Shown here: in pieces, positions 31,679-43,133 of the stretch | Layout of the letters: the number at the start of each line of letters is the position of its first letter | How positions within the stretch are numbered: position 1 is the stretch's first letter | Program-made: the position numbers and the translations under genes | Notes under the pieces: model-generated | Databases searched by the model: none | What the model was told of the DNA's origin: nothing | Seen by the model: the letters and a program-made list of their open reading frames with translations, nothing else | Assembly: GCF_030704535.1 (NCBI RefSeq) | Contig: NC_081811.1 | Span: 8,474,001-8,538,000 of the forward strand | Source of the DNA: Vitis vinifera | Taxonomy: Eukaryota > Streptophyta > Magnoliopsida > Vitales > Vitaceae | Reading direction: 5' to 3' | Length of the DNA: 64,000 bases

Positions 31679-32514
31679 ATAACCATGGATTAAAATATCG
31701 CGATCGTGTTTGGCGGACCTCGACACGATATATGAATTTCTCCGACATCTAGTACTTTATCGTCATTTTATCGCGATATTTTCGCTCGGGAAGTGCGATC
31801 AAAGTTAAAACTCACCTGAAATTTTTTGCAGCTGAGAGGGGTCGTACCCCAACCAAAAGACATAATAAGTAGCGGGGCCAACCACTATGCTAACCTTGCT
31901 TTTTGTAACATGTTCTGCACCAAACTTATATAACCTAAAACTCATTATATAAATATAATATTAAAATAATATTTTAATGCACAAATCAATTATAATTATT
32001 TTATAATTAAATGAAAATTTTTCATTTAATTGATTACCAAAAATTTAAAAATTATCATGATAATTTTCTTCATAATGTTTTTAATATCATTATTATATTA
32101 ATTAAATATTAAAAATTATACATATATTAAATAAATTATAATTTTAATATTAAATATATTTTTAAATTAGACAAAGTATAATCAAATATCACAATATTAT
32201 TATCGAATAATATTTGATATAATTTAATAATAAATGTGTATTTATATTTTTTTTATTAAAGTATACAATGGTATTATTAAATATGATAAATTATATTATA
32301 CATATATCAACTTCTTAAACAAAATAACTTTAAAATATCTATTACACTTCTAATTTCATTTTTAAAAGTGTTTTTTTATATTTTTATAAGTTTTAATCAA
32401 TGATAGGTTTATCGATATTTTGTGACAAAATATCCGCCGTTATATTTTCTATATATCCTTAAAATTGAAATATCGATATATCCATAATTACCGATATTTT
32501 TATCTTTAACCATA
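31679..32514. mobile_element. candidate non-autonomous DNA transposon with ATATCG-rich ends
   Basis: The left end reads ATGGATTAAAATATCGCGAT. The inverted right end reads ATGGTTAAAGATAAAAATAT followed by CGG. Both ends continue with repeated CGATAT words inward, and the centre is very AT-rich. No transposase frame was seen. Terminal repeats are imperfect and I could not fix a target duplication. Confidence 0.45.
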
Positions 32515-33470
32515 CCTAAGTCTTACGGACAGTTGAATAAAGGTAAAAATGAAAGGAATCAATTATAAAAATATAGATAAATAAGATTAAGATATAAATA
32601 ATGAGATAAAAAAAAAGAATATATAACATCATCTCATAGTATTTTTTCATAACTAAAGGAAAAAGTATACTTTAATATTATAATAAACCCGTAAAAACTT
32701 TTTTTTCACTACTAAGATGATACGTTTAATTTACATAATAAATATGCTAAGTTGGATTATTGTGAATTAGATTATATATGAATTGGCATGAATGAATTAT
32801 TAACATAATTCCAATCCCTTATACCCGTTAACAGGATTTTAACCTATGAAACTCGTTAACACAATTATAACATGATTAACCTATTTAAAAATTTAAATTT
32901 ATAAGTATATTATTTTAAAATTCTTTTTAATTGTTTTATCTTTCAAGTTAATTTTTAAATTTTTTTTTAACTAATCTAAATATTTAATTTTATTTATAAT
33001 ATAGTTATAATATAAAAATTAAATTAAAACTTTAATTTATAATTATTTATTTAATGTTTTAATTATAAAATATTTTAAATTTTATAATAAAATATATAAA
33101 ATTTTATTAGGTTGGTTATTTAATTTTTTAAATTATATGATATTTATAATTTAAAAAATATTTTTTTATTTTTTAATACTAAATGGCTAATTTAACCCAA
33201 AACATAAACACGATATTTTAAGATTAGCTTAGACCCATTAAAATTCATATTAGGAGAAAAAAAATATTTGTTCAAAATAATAAGTCAAATTTAAGTCCTA
33301 ACCTAAGTAATAATTTTCAAATAACATATTTTGTGATACAAAAAATGTAGTAAAATGTAAAATTTTAATATCAAACAAAATCAAACTAATTGGATTGAAT
33401 TTGAGTTGGAAATTTTAAGATAGAGAAACCCAAACCCGGTGAATTGGTCCGGGTCAGAACGTGGGCCTTA
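32515..33470. other. intergenic, very AT-rich, no gene seen
   Basis: Only A/T homopolymer-like sequence, apart from the last 50 bases, which begin the GC-richer leader of the next gene. Confidence 0.5.
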
Positions 33471-33680
33471 ATTACGTTTAGTTTTGAATAGCAGGCCTGA
33501 GCCCAGACCAGAAAATGGAGGCGCCACCGTGGCATCATGAGGATCATCCATGATCCAACAAACCAACCCCGTACGCAACGTGCGCATGTTAGCGATCTGC
33601 AACGCCAACAGTGTGTGTAATTCCAGAACTACCCCTAGGATTTCAGTGAGAGAGGGGAGAAGAGAGAAAGTGGAGTTTCC

Positions 33681-36600
33681 ATGGCTGTTGCTGCTATTTC
33701 CTACGTTACAACAACAACAACAGTGATTACTATAAGATGCCCTAATTACAATATCCATCAGAAGAAGAACAAGTTCGGATTTTGCAGTCAAAGAAACTCT
33801 CAGTTTTCTTCAATCAACAATGGAAAAACATCAACAACATTGTCCATCATCACCTGTTCTGCCTCCAACAAGCCCTCCTCATCTTCTCCTTCTCCAATCA
33901 GGCATCTCTCTCTCTCTCTCTCTCGAAATCTTTATGTATATATATTTGTATATGGACAGTTTTAATTGTATTATTAAGGCTGTGTTTGGTTCTCAATTCA
34001 AATTCCACTCTTCTGTTTGTTTGTTTGCTTGCTTGAATTCATGTTGCATTGAATACAAAGTTCTGGGAAGTTGCTTTATGTTAAGAGAGTTACAAGTACG
34101 CCAGACCAAAATTTGTGGGATGTAAAAGGAAAAGAAGTGGAAATGCAGTGTTTTATTGCAGGAAAATGGATAAGAAATGGCAAGAGTAGATTACTTCTAT
34201 GACTGAGGATTGTTGTTTATTAAAAATGGAGTAGGGGGTTGGGAGAATTATTCTTATGGAAATTGAATGGGATGGATGAAGGAGAGAGATATTGGGTTCT
34301 TTTTTCTTTTTCTTTTTATTAATTGGGATGGATGCACCAGCTGGAATGAAACATTGTTTGTGATTTCTTTAATACAAGCTATGAATGCAATATGTAACTT
34401 TGTATGGTTACAGTGATAAGGATGTGGGGATCAACGAGTCTCGAGTCCGGAAAGGAATTTTGGAATGAATAAGATCATGAGAACTGAGAGGTAGCACTAA
34501 TAGGTCACAAGATGAGGAAAGTTAATTTAGGTGATCTGGTTTTGTACAATGAGGAATGTAACCAGGTAAGGCATGATTTCTTGCAATATCGCAGTTTGGA
34601 GCATTGAGTGTTCTACAAGAAATGAGAATAAACTCAATGATTTATGATTTAAAAATAAAAAGGTCATGGATGGAGTGGAATAGTGGAGCAGAGAGTAGGT
34701 CTTAATGAGAAGGGGTAGGAGGAATTTGGGAGTCAACCTCTTGAATGAGCTGTGAATGATTGGAAACTGCCTAAAAATTAATTTAATGATTGGAACTGTT
34801 GATGAACTGTTAATGAATGAATGAACTGTTGATTTGGTGACCTTCAATTTGTCAAGGTGAATTCACTCTGTAGTTCTAAGTACAGTTGCAGCTTCCCAGA
34901 GGGTATATATTTCAGATTTCTAGCCATACAGCATGGTATAGATGAAGTACTGGAAGATGGGAGATTGCTTATTTAATGGATAAAGGATGTGACATCTTAT
35001 TGTTAACAATTCATTCCATTCTGCCAATTCACAATATTTCATTGAAAATTTACGATGGATTGCCAAACAAGGCTAAGAAGCACAGTTCTGACAGGAATAA
35101 CAGCTACAATTGGATTCAAAAAAGCATAGGCCTCCAGCAATTTGGTTAAGAAAAGCAACATCTTTTAATTTAACCGTTTGCTCAAACAAATATATGGTTT
35201 TATATGGCTGAAACCTCAAGGGATCTGTAACTTACAAAAATTTTCCTAGTGATATAATTTCATTCTTATGATATAGCTTGGAGAAAAAGGTGTTATAGCT
35301 TGATGTCTGCCTTTGAAGCTTTAAACTGCTGAAATGAGCTTCCATACATAGGGAAAATGTAGGTGAAACTACCAGTTGCTTGATCAATGGACTTTGCATC
35401 ATTTGATTGAAGCCCATTTCTTGGGAAATCAATTTAAGGCCAAAATGGTTTAGACTATAAACTCAATTGGTTGACACCTTAGATCAATCAATCAAGGTGT
35501 TTCAATTATGCAGTTTCCTTTTTTCAAATCAAATTCCATGGGCTTATCAGTTTAAAAGTAGGTTTCAGGAAGCCTATTTTACTATTTTTTTTTTTTTTTG
35601 TTTAAAAAAATGGGTTTTAGGAAGCCTACATAAGCTGGGTTTTTGTCAGATTGAAGACAAAATTGTTCATCCTAAAATCAAGGAGATTCCAAGAATTGAT
35701 CAGTATCCCCTAAAAACCTCATTCTTGAGTGAGGAAAACTATGATAATCTAACCATCAACAACCCACACAACAATTTTCTCCTGGATTTTCTGAGTAGTT
35801 TAATGTTTGTTGGAGGATTCCATTGTGGAAACAGTGAATGTTGTTAGCAAATCACAGGATTTGGTTCACAAGGGGATATGGGATTCAGTTTGTAGATTGT
35901 TTTGAGTTTGTGATGACAGTGGCCGAGATTTGAGGAAAGCAAATTGATCAATCAGTTTGAATGCTTAGCTTGATCTCCTTTAATGTTGATTATTCACTTT
36001 GGCATTGTTGACACCTAGATTAGGTTCCACGATTTTTCTTGCAAAGCTTGTCCTCATAAAAATCACACGAGGAAACTACTTATGTGTGCTGGCTAGGGTT
36101 AGATTAAACAAATGTTGCCCAAATATTTTTTTGATACATAATTCTTAAATTGATTAATTCAAGTGTCGTTTGGATATACTTCTTGTTTTCTGTTTTTAAA
36201 AACATAAAATGATAGTAACTTCTATATAAAATGTAAAACTTTTTAAGATTTACTTTTAAAAGATGATGACTATTAAGAACTGTTTAAAAAAATTGAGGTA
36301 TTAAAAAATTTAAATTTTAAAAATTGTAAAAATAATTCTTAAAGACATAAGATAAGTCCATATATTTTATATAAGAGTTACCATATTTTTTTTTTTAGAA
36401 GTTATTCCTATTTTCTATGGGGAAAAAAAAGAAACACAAAGTGTATTCAAATGAGTACTTAGTTTGGTTATTTATCATTGAGATTAATTGCACCATTGAT
36501 TGAATTGGTCTAATCCATTAATTGAATCAGTTTTATTGGAAATGGTTAATAGGTTACTTTGTTTTGATAGTTGTTTGAATTTTGATTGGACATGTTCATC

Positions 36601-38804
36601 CCCCTCTAGATCCTTTGAGTCATATTAACCTAGAAAATTTCAGTTATTATAGATATCCATAATCAAACTCCATATCTAACAAAATAATGAGACCTGGTAA
36701 TCAGTGCAATATTGCAATTAAACTACAGCGATAATCATTATAGTGTAGCATCATATATGAATGTTATGTTTGATGTTGTTTAATTGACAGCTTCATCATA
36801 GGGGTGGGAAACTTTACGCTATGTTTGGTTTCAAGAAAGTATTAAGGAAAGAAAAAAAAAATTTCCAATACACATGGTTTTCTCATCTTTGATTTTACTA
36901 TAGAAAATATGAAAGAAAATCTAATATAATTAAAATTAGTTAGATATTTATGCATTTCCAAATTATTTAATCTTTAAATAGAAGAGTTAAAATAAGTGAC
37001 AAAGGGGTCCGGCTTGTAAGGTCACCATCTGCTTATAGAGACTCTTTCTCCAACCTTTGAAGGAAAATGAGGAGATCTGACGTCAAGTGCAGGAATTCCC
37101 TACCGTCAGCATCTGTAAGATATCAGCCTAAAGTTCAGACGGCGGTACTAGGGTCCAGTTACAAGTCTTGATAAGAGGGCTTAGGCTGCAATAACTATAA
37201 GAAAAATTAATCGGACCATAAAATTGAAATCTAAAGCAATTATCGACTTTAAATCTATTTTTATTTTCCTATTTTCCTTCGCTTTTTCTTTCCTTTTTTT
37301 TTTTCTCTCTATGTTATTTCCCTTGTGTTTCCCTCAAATTTTCTGAAAGCCAAACTTCACCTTAGTGTGTTAGATTATTAATTTATGCCTAGCATGACAG
37401 GGTTCCACATTTTGGCACCATAAAATGCAAGTTTTGCATGCAAACTTGTTTTTGCCTCTTTATATTTTTTTTCATGGAAATGCATTAGAAACAGAAGTAA
37501 ATGAACATCTTAGAAATTGTTGGTTGCATGTATTTTTTTATCTTAGTTTCTTTTTATCCAGTGCATGTGCTATCAGATTCTGTTTTACAAGCAAACTTCC
37601 TTGTAATTATAATTGTACTTGTCCCTCAGTTCTACAGCCAAGATACGAAGTGAAGTTCTGTCTCCCTTTCGAACCGTACGGATGTTCTTTTATCTTGCTT
37701 TCATTGCCAGTGGTGCTCTTGGAGGATTAATAGCCACCACTCAATTGATTGCTGCACTAACAAATTCATCAAGAGCACCCTTAGTCCCTGACATTTTGAA
37801 GGGTCTTGGTATAGACATTGGAGCAGTGGCTATTTTTGCATTCCTATATTCTAGGGAAAGTAGTGCTAAGAATGCACAATTGGCTAGGCTCACAAGAGAG
37901 GAAAGCTTATCAAATCTCAAGCTCCGTGTGGATGAAAAGAAGGTTATTTCTGTCAACGATTTGAGAGGGATTGCTCGTCTTGTCATCTGTGCTGGCCCTG
38001 CACCCTTCATTGCAGAGTCTTTCAAACTTAGTCAACCTTTCACTCAGGGTCTTTTGGATCGAGGGGTGCTTGTGGTGCCTTTTGTTACAGATGGCAAATT
38101 ACCTAGTTTTGAGTATGAAGAAAGTGAAGAGATGAAGGATATAACCACCAAAAGGAAGAGACTGTGGCAGCTAGTTCCTGTTTATGTGTCTGAATGGTCC
38201 AAGTAAGATTATTTTAGACAAAAGATTAGGATAAACTTGTTGCCTCCCCCTCTTTATCATTTTATTCTATTGTTTTATTTTATCTTTTCAACAACAGGTG
38301 GTTAGATGAACAAAAGAAGCTGGCTGGTGTCTCCCCTGAATCTCCAGTGTAAGTGTTCTACCATGTTAGTTCTCTTTCTAATGCAAGGAAGCTCTAGGAT
38401 TTTATGCTCATGCATACGCATTTTGTTTCATCTCATGCCATGTATATGCTTTCTCTTTCTTTTCTTTCTTAAAGTTGGTTATTAAACAATAAACACCTTG
38501 AAATCAGTGTCCACTTTCAGATAATTTGGAGATGAGTTCATTAAATCTTTCATCAAATGTGAAAATGTGGGAAAAATGCTGTTGATTGTCTGCAAGTTTG
38601 TTGAAGGTTATCATGAAAACTCTTGCATCAAGAGATTTTACTTATTTGTGTTCATTCTGAAGGTATTTATCCCTACGAATGGATGGCCGGGTACGTGGCA
38701 GTGGCGTTGGTTACCCTCCTTGGAACGCCTTCGTTGCACAACTACCACCAATAAAGGGAATGTGGACAGGTCTTCTTGATGGCATGGATGGAAGAGTTCT
38801 TTGA
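33681..38804 (+). CDS. LOW PSII ACCUMULATION 1-like (DUF3493) chloroplast membrane protein
   Basis: Family members contain the DUF3493 domain found in LPA1, an Arabidopsis thylakoid protein needed for photosystem II assembly; the role of this TPR-less paralogue is inferred. Exons: 33681-33901, 37630-38202, 38298-38348, 38663-38804, joined length 987 bases (328 aa). Residues 1 to about 70 are Ser/Thr-rich and basic, like a transit peptide. Two hydrophobic segments follow early in exon 2: MFFYLAFIASGALGGLIA and IDIGAVAIFAFLY. The conserved C-terminus reads VGYPPWNAFVAQLPP and MWTGLLDGMDGRVL. Introns 2 and 3 are GT-AG. Exon 1 joins exon 2 in frame only if the donor is AG|GC at 33902, or a poor GT further on (see findings). 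I do not see TPR repeats. Confidence 0.8.
33902..33924 (+). repeat. CT microsatellite at the exon 1 donor of the LPA1-like gene
   Basis: A GCAT followed by about nine CT units directly abuts the end of exon 1. Confidence 0.8.
36820..37361. mobile_element. MITE family M1, copy e, split by an insertion
   Basis: Left end TGTTTGGTTTCAAGAAAGTA at 36822 and inverted right end TTTTCTGAAAGCCAAACTTC at about 37341. The orientation is opposite to copies a-d (the AAAATTAGTTAG core word precedes). A block of 212 bp at 37006-37217 interrupts it. It lies in intron 1 of the LPA1-like gene. Confidence 0.65.
37006..37217. other. GC-richer 212-bp block nested in MITE copy e, origin unknown
   Basis: Base composition changes sharply at both borders. 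The block begins GGTCCG and ends CGGACC, which are perfect 6-bp inverted ends. No reading frame or known RNA was recognised. Confidence 0.45.
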
Positions 38805-39020
38805 ATAAGATCTCGTTTTTCTTGTTTTACAAAGGTTAGTTTCTCCTTCAACTAATGGCTCTCTCGATTTCCTTGTTGTAATAAAGATTAGCTTCCTTCA
38901 TGTGAGTTGAGATCTTTTAGGGCTTTTTCATGAGTTCTATTATATGTATCTTCTCTTCTCTTTTCCCTTTTATTTTGAATTCACCAATATATTCATTGTA
39001 TTGAAACAAGTCTTTCCAGC

Positions 39021-39252
39021 TTATTCCTAAAACAACTATTAGGCCCCATTTATTTCTTGGAAACAATTGCTTACACCCTATTCCCAGCCTTTTCAGTTTA
39101 TTGCCAAAACAACTGTCAGGTCCCATTTGTTACTTGGAAACAATTGCTTACACCCCACTCCCAAGCCTTTTCAGTTTGTTGCTATAACAACTGTTAGGCC
39201 CCATTTGTTGCTTGGAAATAATTGCTTACTCCCCCACCCCCAGCCTTTTCAT
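39021..39252 (+). repeat. tandem triplication, unit about 79 bp
   Basis: Three copies of a unit containing TTGGAAACAATTGCTTAC followed by CAGCCTTTTCAGTTT, starting at about 39021, 39101 and 39181, with moderate divergence. It lies 220 bp downstream of the LPA1-like stop codon. Confidence 0.85.
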
Positions 39253-39259
39253 GCCAAAC

Positions 39260-40354
39260 TTATACCTCTCTTAATTCTAGATGAAAATGGTGAATGTGTA
39301 AACTGTAAACTCTATAGAAAAATCAATTGAAATAGCTAACAGTGACATTTGGAATTTTGGAAAAAGGTTATAATCAGGATTTTCTTCTTTGTTTTTCAAT
39401 AGATTCAATTAGAGCCTTAAGGACCATTAAGAGGTAAGACTCTTCAGATTAGGAATGGTCATTGTTAGCTCAGATATATGCAAGAGAAGGCCTCACAATG
39501 AAGATTTCTTCTTTTGAATTAGAAACAAAGATTCTGTCAAGAGAAGAGAAAAAGAAGTCTCAATCCTGTGTCACACATTTAATATGGATTACTGGTGCTT
39601 TCTTATGGTGGTGGAATTGGTTTATCCCTTACAGATTTACCATGGAAGAACTCACAATGTCATGCAGCTTATACCGGCAACTTTGCTGTAGTCCAAGGTA
39701 GACTCTTCCAGTTTTGTTTCTCACAGGACTAATTCATGACATGTCGGAACATTTCAGCTACTTCTTTTTTCAAAAAGATCTAAGATGCTTAATTTGTTAC
39801 TCATGATCTTCAGATGTGGTTCAACGGTTCATGCGAAGCCTGCAGAAACTGAATTACAAGTTCCATTGGATATACAAACATTGATCTAGTAACTATCACA
39901 TATATCACCCTACTGATTAAGTTGTTTCAGAAAACTCTTACTCCAGGAAATTTTTGCTTCTTGTGAACAATGCAATTTGTGTATTGTTGTAAAGCCAGCA
40001 AGTTAGATCCAAGTTCCCATAAATTTTGAAACAGACAATTCCAAATTTGGATACTCTGTTCTTGGTTTGTGTTTGCTTGTTTCTTCATTTCATAATTCAT
40101 ATGGTGGATATGAACCATTAGCATAGTCATTATCGAATATCCAACTTTGACATAAAAATAGTTGTTAATTTGTTATGTACAGAAGTGTAACTCATTTAGT
40201 TATTGTATCTTCTGCATTTTGAATGTTGTTTTCTAGATTGTAAGGGCAAATATTAAGGCATTTTTTTTCAATAAGAGGTGTGAACTTTATGTAAAGATGA
40301 AAAAAGGGAAATGCAAGATTTAAGGGCCCTTTAAAGAAGATAATGAGTAAAAAG
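39260..40354. other. intergenic, no gene seen
   Basis: Short open frames show no recognisable domain. No element ends seen. Confidence 0.5.
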
Positions 40355-40640
40355 TTTAGGTTACATTTGATTAGTGGAAAGTACAAGGAAAGAAAAAAAA
40401 TGCTAAGAAAAATTATTTTCTTATATTTGGTTGTATTATGGAAAATACTAAGGAAAATAAAATACGATTAAAATTAGTTAGAAATTTTTGTATTTTCAAA
40501 TTATTTCATCTTCATGTTAAAAAATAAAAATAAATAAAATGAGTTTGAAGTAATGTATAAAAATAATTTATTGACTACTTTTTATTCTGCTTCATTTTTC
40601 TTTCGTTTTATTTTCTTTCCCTTGAAGCCAAACATCGCCT
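40355..40640. mobile_element. MITE family M1, copy f
   Basis: Left end TTACATTTGATTAGTGGAAA and inverted right end CTTTCCCTTGAAGCCAAACA. It shares the AAAATTAGTTAGAAATTT core with copy e and the AATTTATTGACTACTTTTTA word with the family. Confidence 0.65.
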
Positions 40641-40945
40641 TAAAGAAATGAAAGCAAACTAAACAAAATGAGAATCCAAACCACCAAGTAGGGTAGAAAT
40701 CTTCTGTAGGAGCCCCCAAGTCCTGTGTCCTCCTCTTAGCCAAGAAGCCATTTTCCTGATTAGCCAAAATATTGCTCCATCTATCAAGACTCCCAGGGAA
40801 AGATGATTGAGTGGGCAATGCTGTTATGGTTCCCTAGTGTCACAAGATGCTTCAAATGACCCTCCCCATGGGCTTATATAGGAGGTGAGAAGCTTCTAGA
40901 GACCCTTGGAGACATCCACACTTAGCCACTAGTGGGAAGAGTGTG

Positions 40946-40958
40946 GAAGGTTCTAGAA
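40946..40958 (+). promoter_or_regulatory. perfect trimeric heat-shock element (GAAnnTTCnnGAA), left LTR
   Basis: GAAGGTTCTAGAA matches the heat-shock-factor consensus at all nine fixed positions, about 185 bp upstream of the TATA box. It is conserved at 43220-43232 in the right LTR. Confidence 0.7.
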
Positions 40959-41079
40959 ATGCTTAGAGAAGTCCACACAACTCTACACTATGGTAGAAGG
41001 CATGAGAAGGGTCCAAAGCTTTCTAGAGAAATCTAGAAGTCTCTTGTATATAGGCTTGTACATAGAATAGTCTAGGACA

Positions 41080-41092
41080 TTCTAGAATATTC
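41080..41092 (+). promoter_or_regulatory. perfect trimeric heat-shock element (TTCnnGAAnnTTC), left LTR
   Basis: TTCTAGAATATTC matches all nine fixed positions, 49 bp upstream of the TATA box. It is conserved at 43354-43366 in the right LTR. Near-perfect trimers also occur at 40889-40901 and around 41119-41131. Confidence 0.75.
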
Positions 41093-41141
41093 TTGATTTG
41101 TAAGGGAACCCTCCAAGGTTCTAGAGAGTTCCCTTGGTGCC

Positions 41142-41149
41142 TATAAATA
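41142..41149 (+). promoter_or_regulatory. TATA box of the left LTR
   Basis: TATAAATA in a GC-flanked context. The equivalent in the right LTR is 43416-43423. Confidence 0.7.
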
Positions 41150-41416
41150 GGTGAGGGCCTCATTTGGCCAAGGCACCACCCAAAATCACTTCCTAACTAA
41201 ACAAGTGAGCATCCAAGCACTTGTAAAGGCTTCTTTGAGTAATAAAGAGCTTCCATTCTTTAAGGAGTTGCCTACCAAGCTTCTTAAGATTTCAAGTCGC
41301 GAGTGTCTTAGCCGAGCAAGCTAAGCATTGAGGAGCAAGGCTGACTTAGCAAGATCAAGCGTCTTGGCTTGTCTAAGTGCCGCACGAGCTTAGTGAACGA
41401 CTAAGTCCGTGACAAG

Positions 41417-41428
41417 TGGTATCAGAGC
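41417..41428 (+). promoter_or_regulatory. primer-binding site of the Gypsy-type element
   Basis: TGGTATCAGAGC, two bases after the left LTR, matching the initiator methionine tRNA 3' end. Confidence 0.85.
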
Positions 41429-41459
41429 GCGGTTACGAGGTGGGCATAGCAAAGGAAGC

Positions 41460-43133
41460 ATGTCGGGTTCCAACGTGGAGGAGACTAGTGAGCAAACCCG
41501 TGGGAGGGAGACCGAGCCTACTGCACGGGGCAGGGGCAGGAAGGATAAATCTCGTGATGTCGTTGCCAACATGGAGGCAAGGTTAGCCAAGGTGGAGCTA
41601 GCCATGGCGGACACTCGGGAGGGGTTGGACTTGATCGAGCAAGGCATGGAGAAGGGCTTAGAGGATCTAAGGGAGCAGATCCAAGACCTTCGTGAGAGGG
41701 TGCTAGTCTCACAAGTTCAGCCAGTGTCGCACGAGGAGTTTGTGTCCTTCCAAGGAAAGGTCTTGAGCATGCTTGCTAGCATGGAGTCAAGGATAGAGGC
41801 CTTGGCCACTCGAATGGAGTCCTGAGACCAGGAAGTTAGGCAGGAGTTGGCCATCTACAAGGCTGCTGTGTCGGCACGGGTCATGGCCACACAGGAGGCA
41901 TCTAGGGTGGAGGTGCCGAAGCCACACAGGTTTAGTGGCAAGCGGGATGCCAAGGAGTTGGATAACTTCTTATGGCATATGGAGCGATACTTCGAAGCTA
42001 TCGCATTGACGGATGAGGCGGCTAAGGTGAGAACTGCGACCCTCTACCTTACTGACACAGCTACTCTATGGTGGCGTCGAAGGTTTGCCGATATGGAGAA
42101 AGGCATTTGCACCATAGAGACGTGGGAGGACTTCAAGAGGGAGATCAAGAGGCAGTTCTACCCCGAGGACGTGGCTTACCAGGCTAGGAAAAACATGAGG
42201 CGTCTCAAGCACACAGGCTCGATACGCGACTATGTCAATGAATTCTCTTCACTCATGGTTGAGATTCCTAACATGACTGAGGAGGAGTTGCTATTCAACT
42301 TCATGGATAACCTGCAAGGGTGGGCCGAGCAGGAATTGAGGCGTCGAGGTGTTCAAGACTTAGCCACTGCCATAGCAGTAGCAGAGTCTTTAACGGATTA
42401 TAGGAGGGGAGACTCCTCCAAGGTTGAGTCTTTGGAGGATAGCCACACCATGGGTGGGGGAGACGAGGTTCCAAGGGACCACAATGCTCCTAAAAAGGGA
42501 TCAGGCAAGACGTCTAACGTCCGAGAAGGAAGGGATAAGGCGGAAAGGAAAGAGTTTACGCCTAAAATCAAATGCTTCCTGTGTGACGGTCCACATTGGG
42601 CACGGGATTGTCCAAAGAGGAAGGCGCTCAGTGCCATGATCGAGGAGAGGGAGCAGGAGGACGAAGCACATATGGGCTCAATGCAGCTACTAGGTGCCCT
42701 CCAATTCAACCCGAAGCCTAGTACGCCTGAGACCTCCTTACTAGCAGGGGTGCAAGTAAAGGAGGAAAAAGGGGAGCGAGCTGAGGTAGCCCGCACACAC
42801 ATGGAAGAGGTCACCAAGGGAAAGGTGAACTCAATGGGTAAGAGGAAGCAGCACTCTAAGCATTGGAAGCGCACGGGTCTGCATCCATCTGAAGCCTCAC
42901 GGGAGAAGAAGGTGAAGAATATCCTGGCTGAACGGGTCACCAGGAGACAAGGGGTCCTTCCTGTGATAGAATATCTAGTCCAATGGAAAGGACTACCTAA
43001 GAGGCAGGTAAGTTGGGAACATGCGGATGCCTTGAGAAAATTCTGGAAACACATCAAGAGGTTTCAGAATGAGGCAACGACGAGGACGTCGACGGCATCG
43101 GTGGGGGAGAGTGTCACAAGATGCTTCAAATGA
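41460..43133 (+). pseudogene. gag-chromodomain fusion protein, one in-frame stop
   Basis: One frame runs from ATG 41460 to the stop at 43131-43133, which overlaps the right LTR start. It is interrupted only by TGA at 41823-41825. The N-terminal part is a coiled-coil-like Glu/Arg-rich region. After the stop comes the retrotransposon gag domain (LDNFLWHMERYF, ATLWWRRRF, FKREIKRQFYP, YVNEFSSLM). The knuckle CX2CX3HX4C is at 42573-42611. Without any pol in between, a chromodomain follows at about 42912-43068 (VIEYLVQWKGLP, SWEHADALRKFWKHIKRF). Chromodomains normally sit at the C-terminus of chromoviral integrase and guide insertion to chromatin. The junction after LHPSEASREKK marks the deleted region. 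Confidence 0.85.
43101..43111 (+). promoter_or_regulatory. polypurine tract of the Gypsy-type element
   Basis: GTGGGGGAGAG lies directly before the right LTR and would prime plus-strand synthesis. Confidence 0.8.

Larger units (their letters stand above)
40838..41414 (+). repeat. left LTR of the Gypsy-type element
   Basis: A TATAAATA box lies at 41142-41149. Upstream are several heat-shock-element patterns. The end reads GACTAAGTCCGTGACA. Confidence 0.95.

Noticed and set aside
42398..43057. 219-residue minus-strand frame inside the Gypsy-type element
   Set aside because: It lies wholly antisense to the gag-chromodomain frame and shows no recognisable domain.
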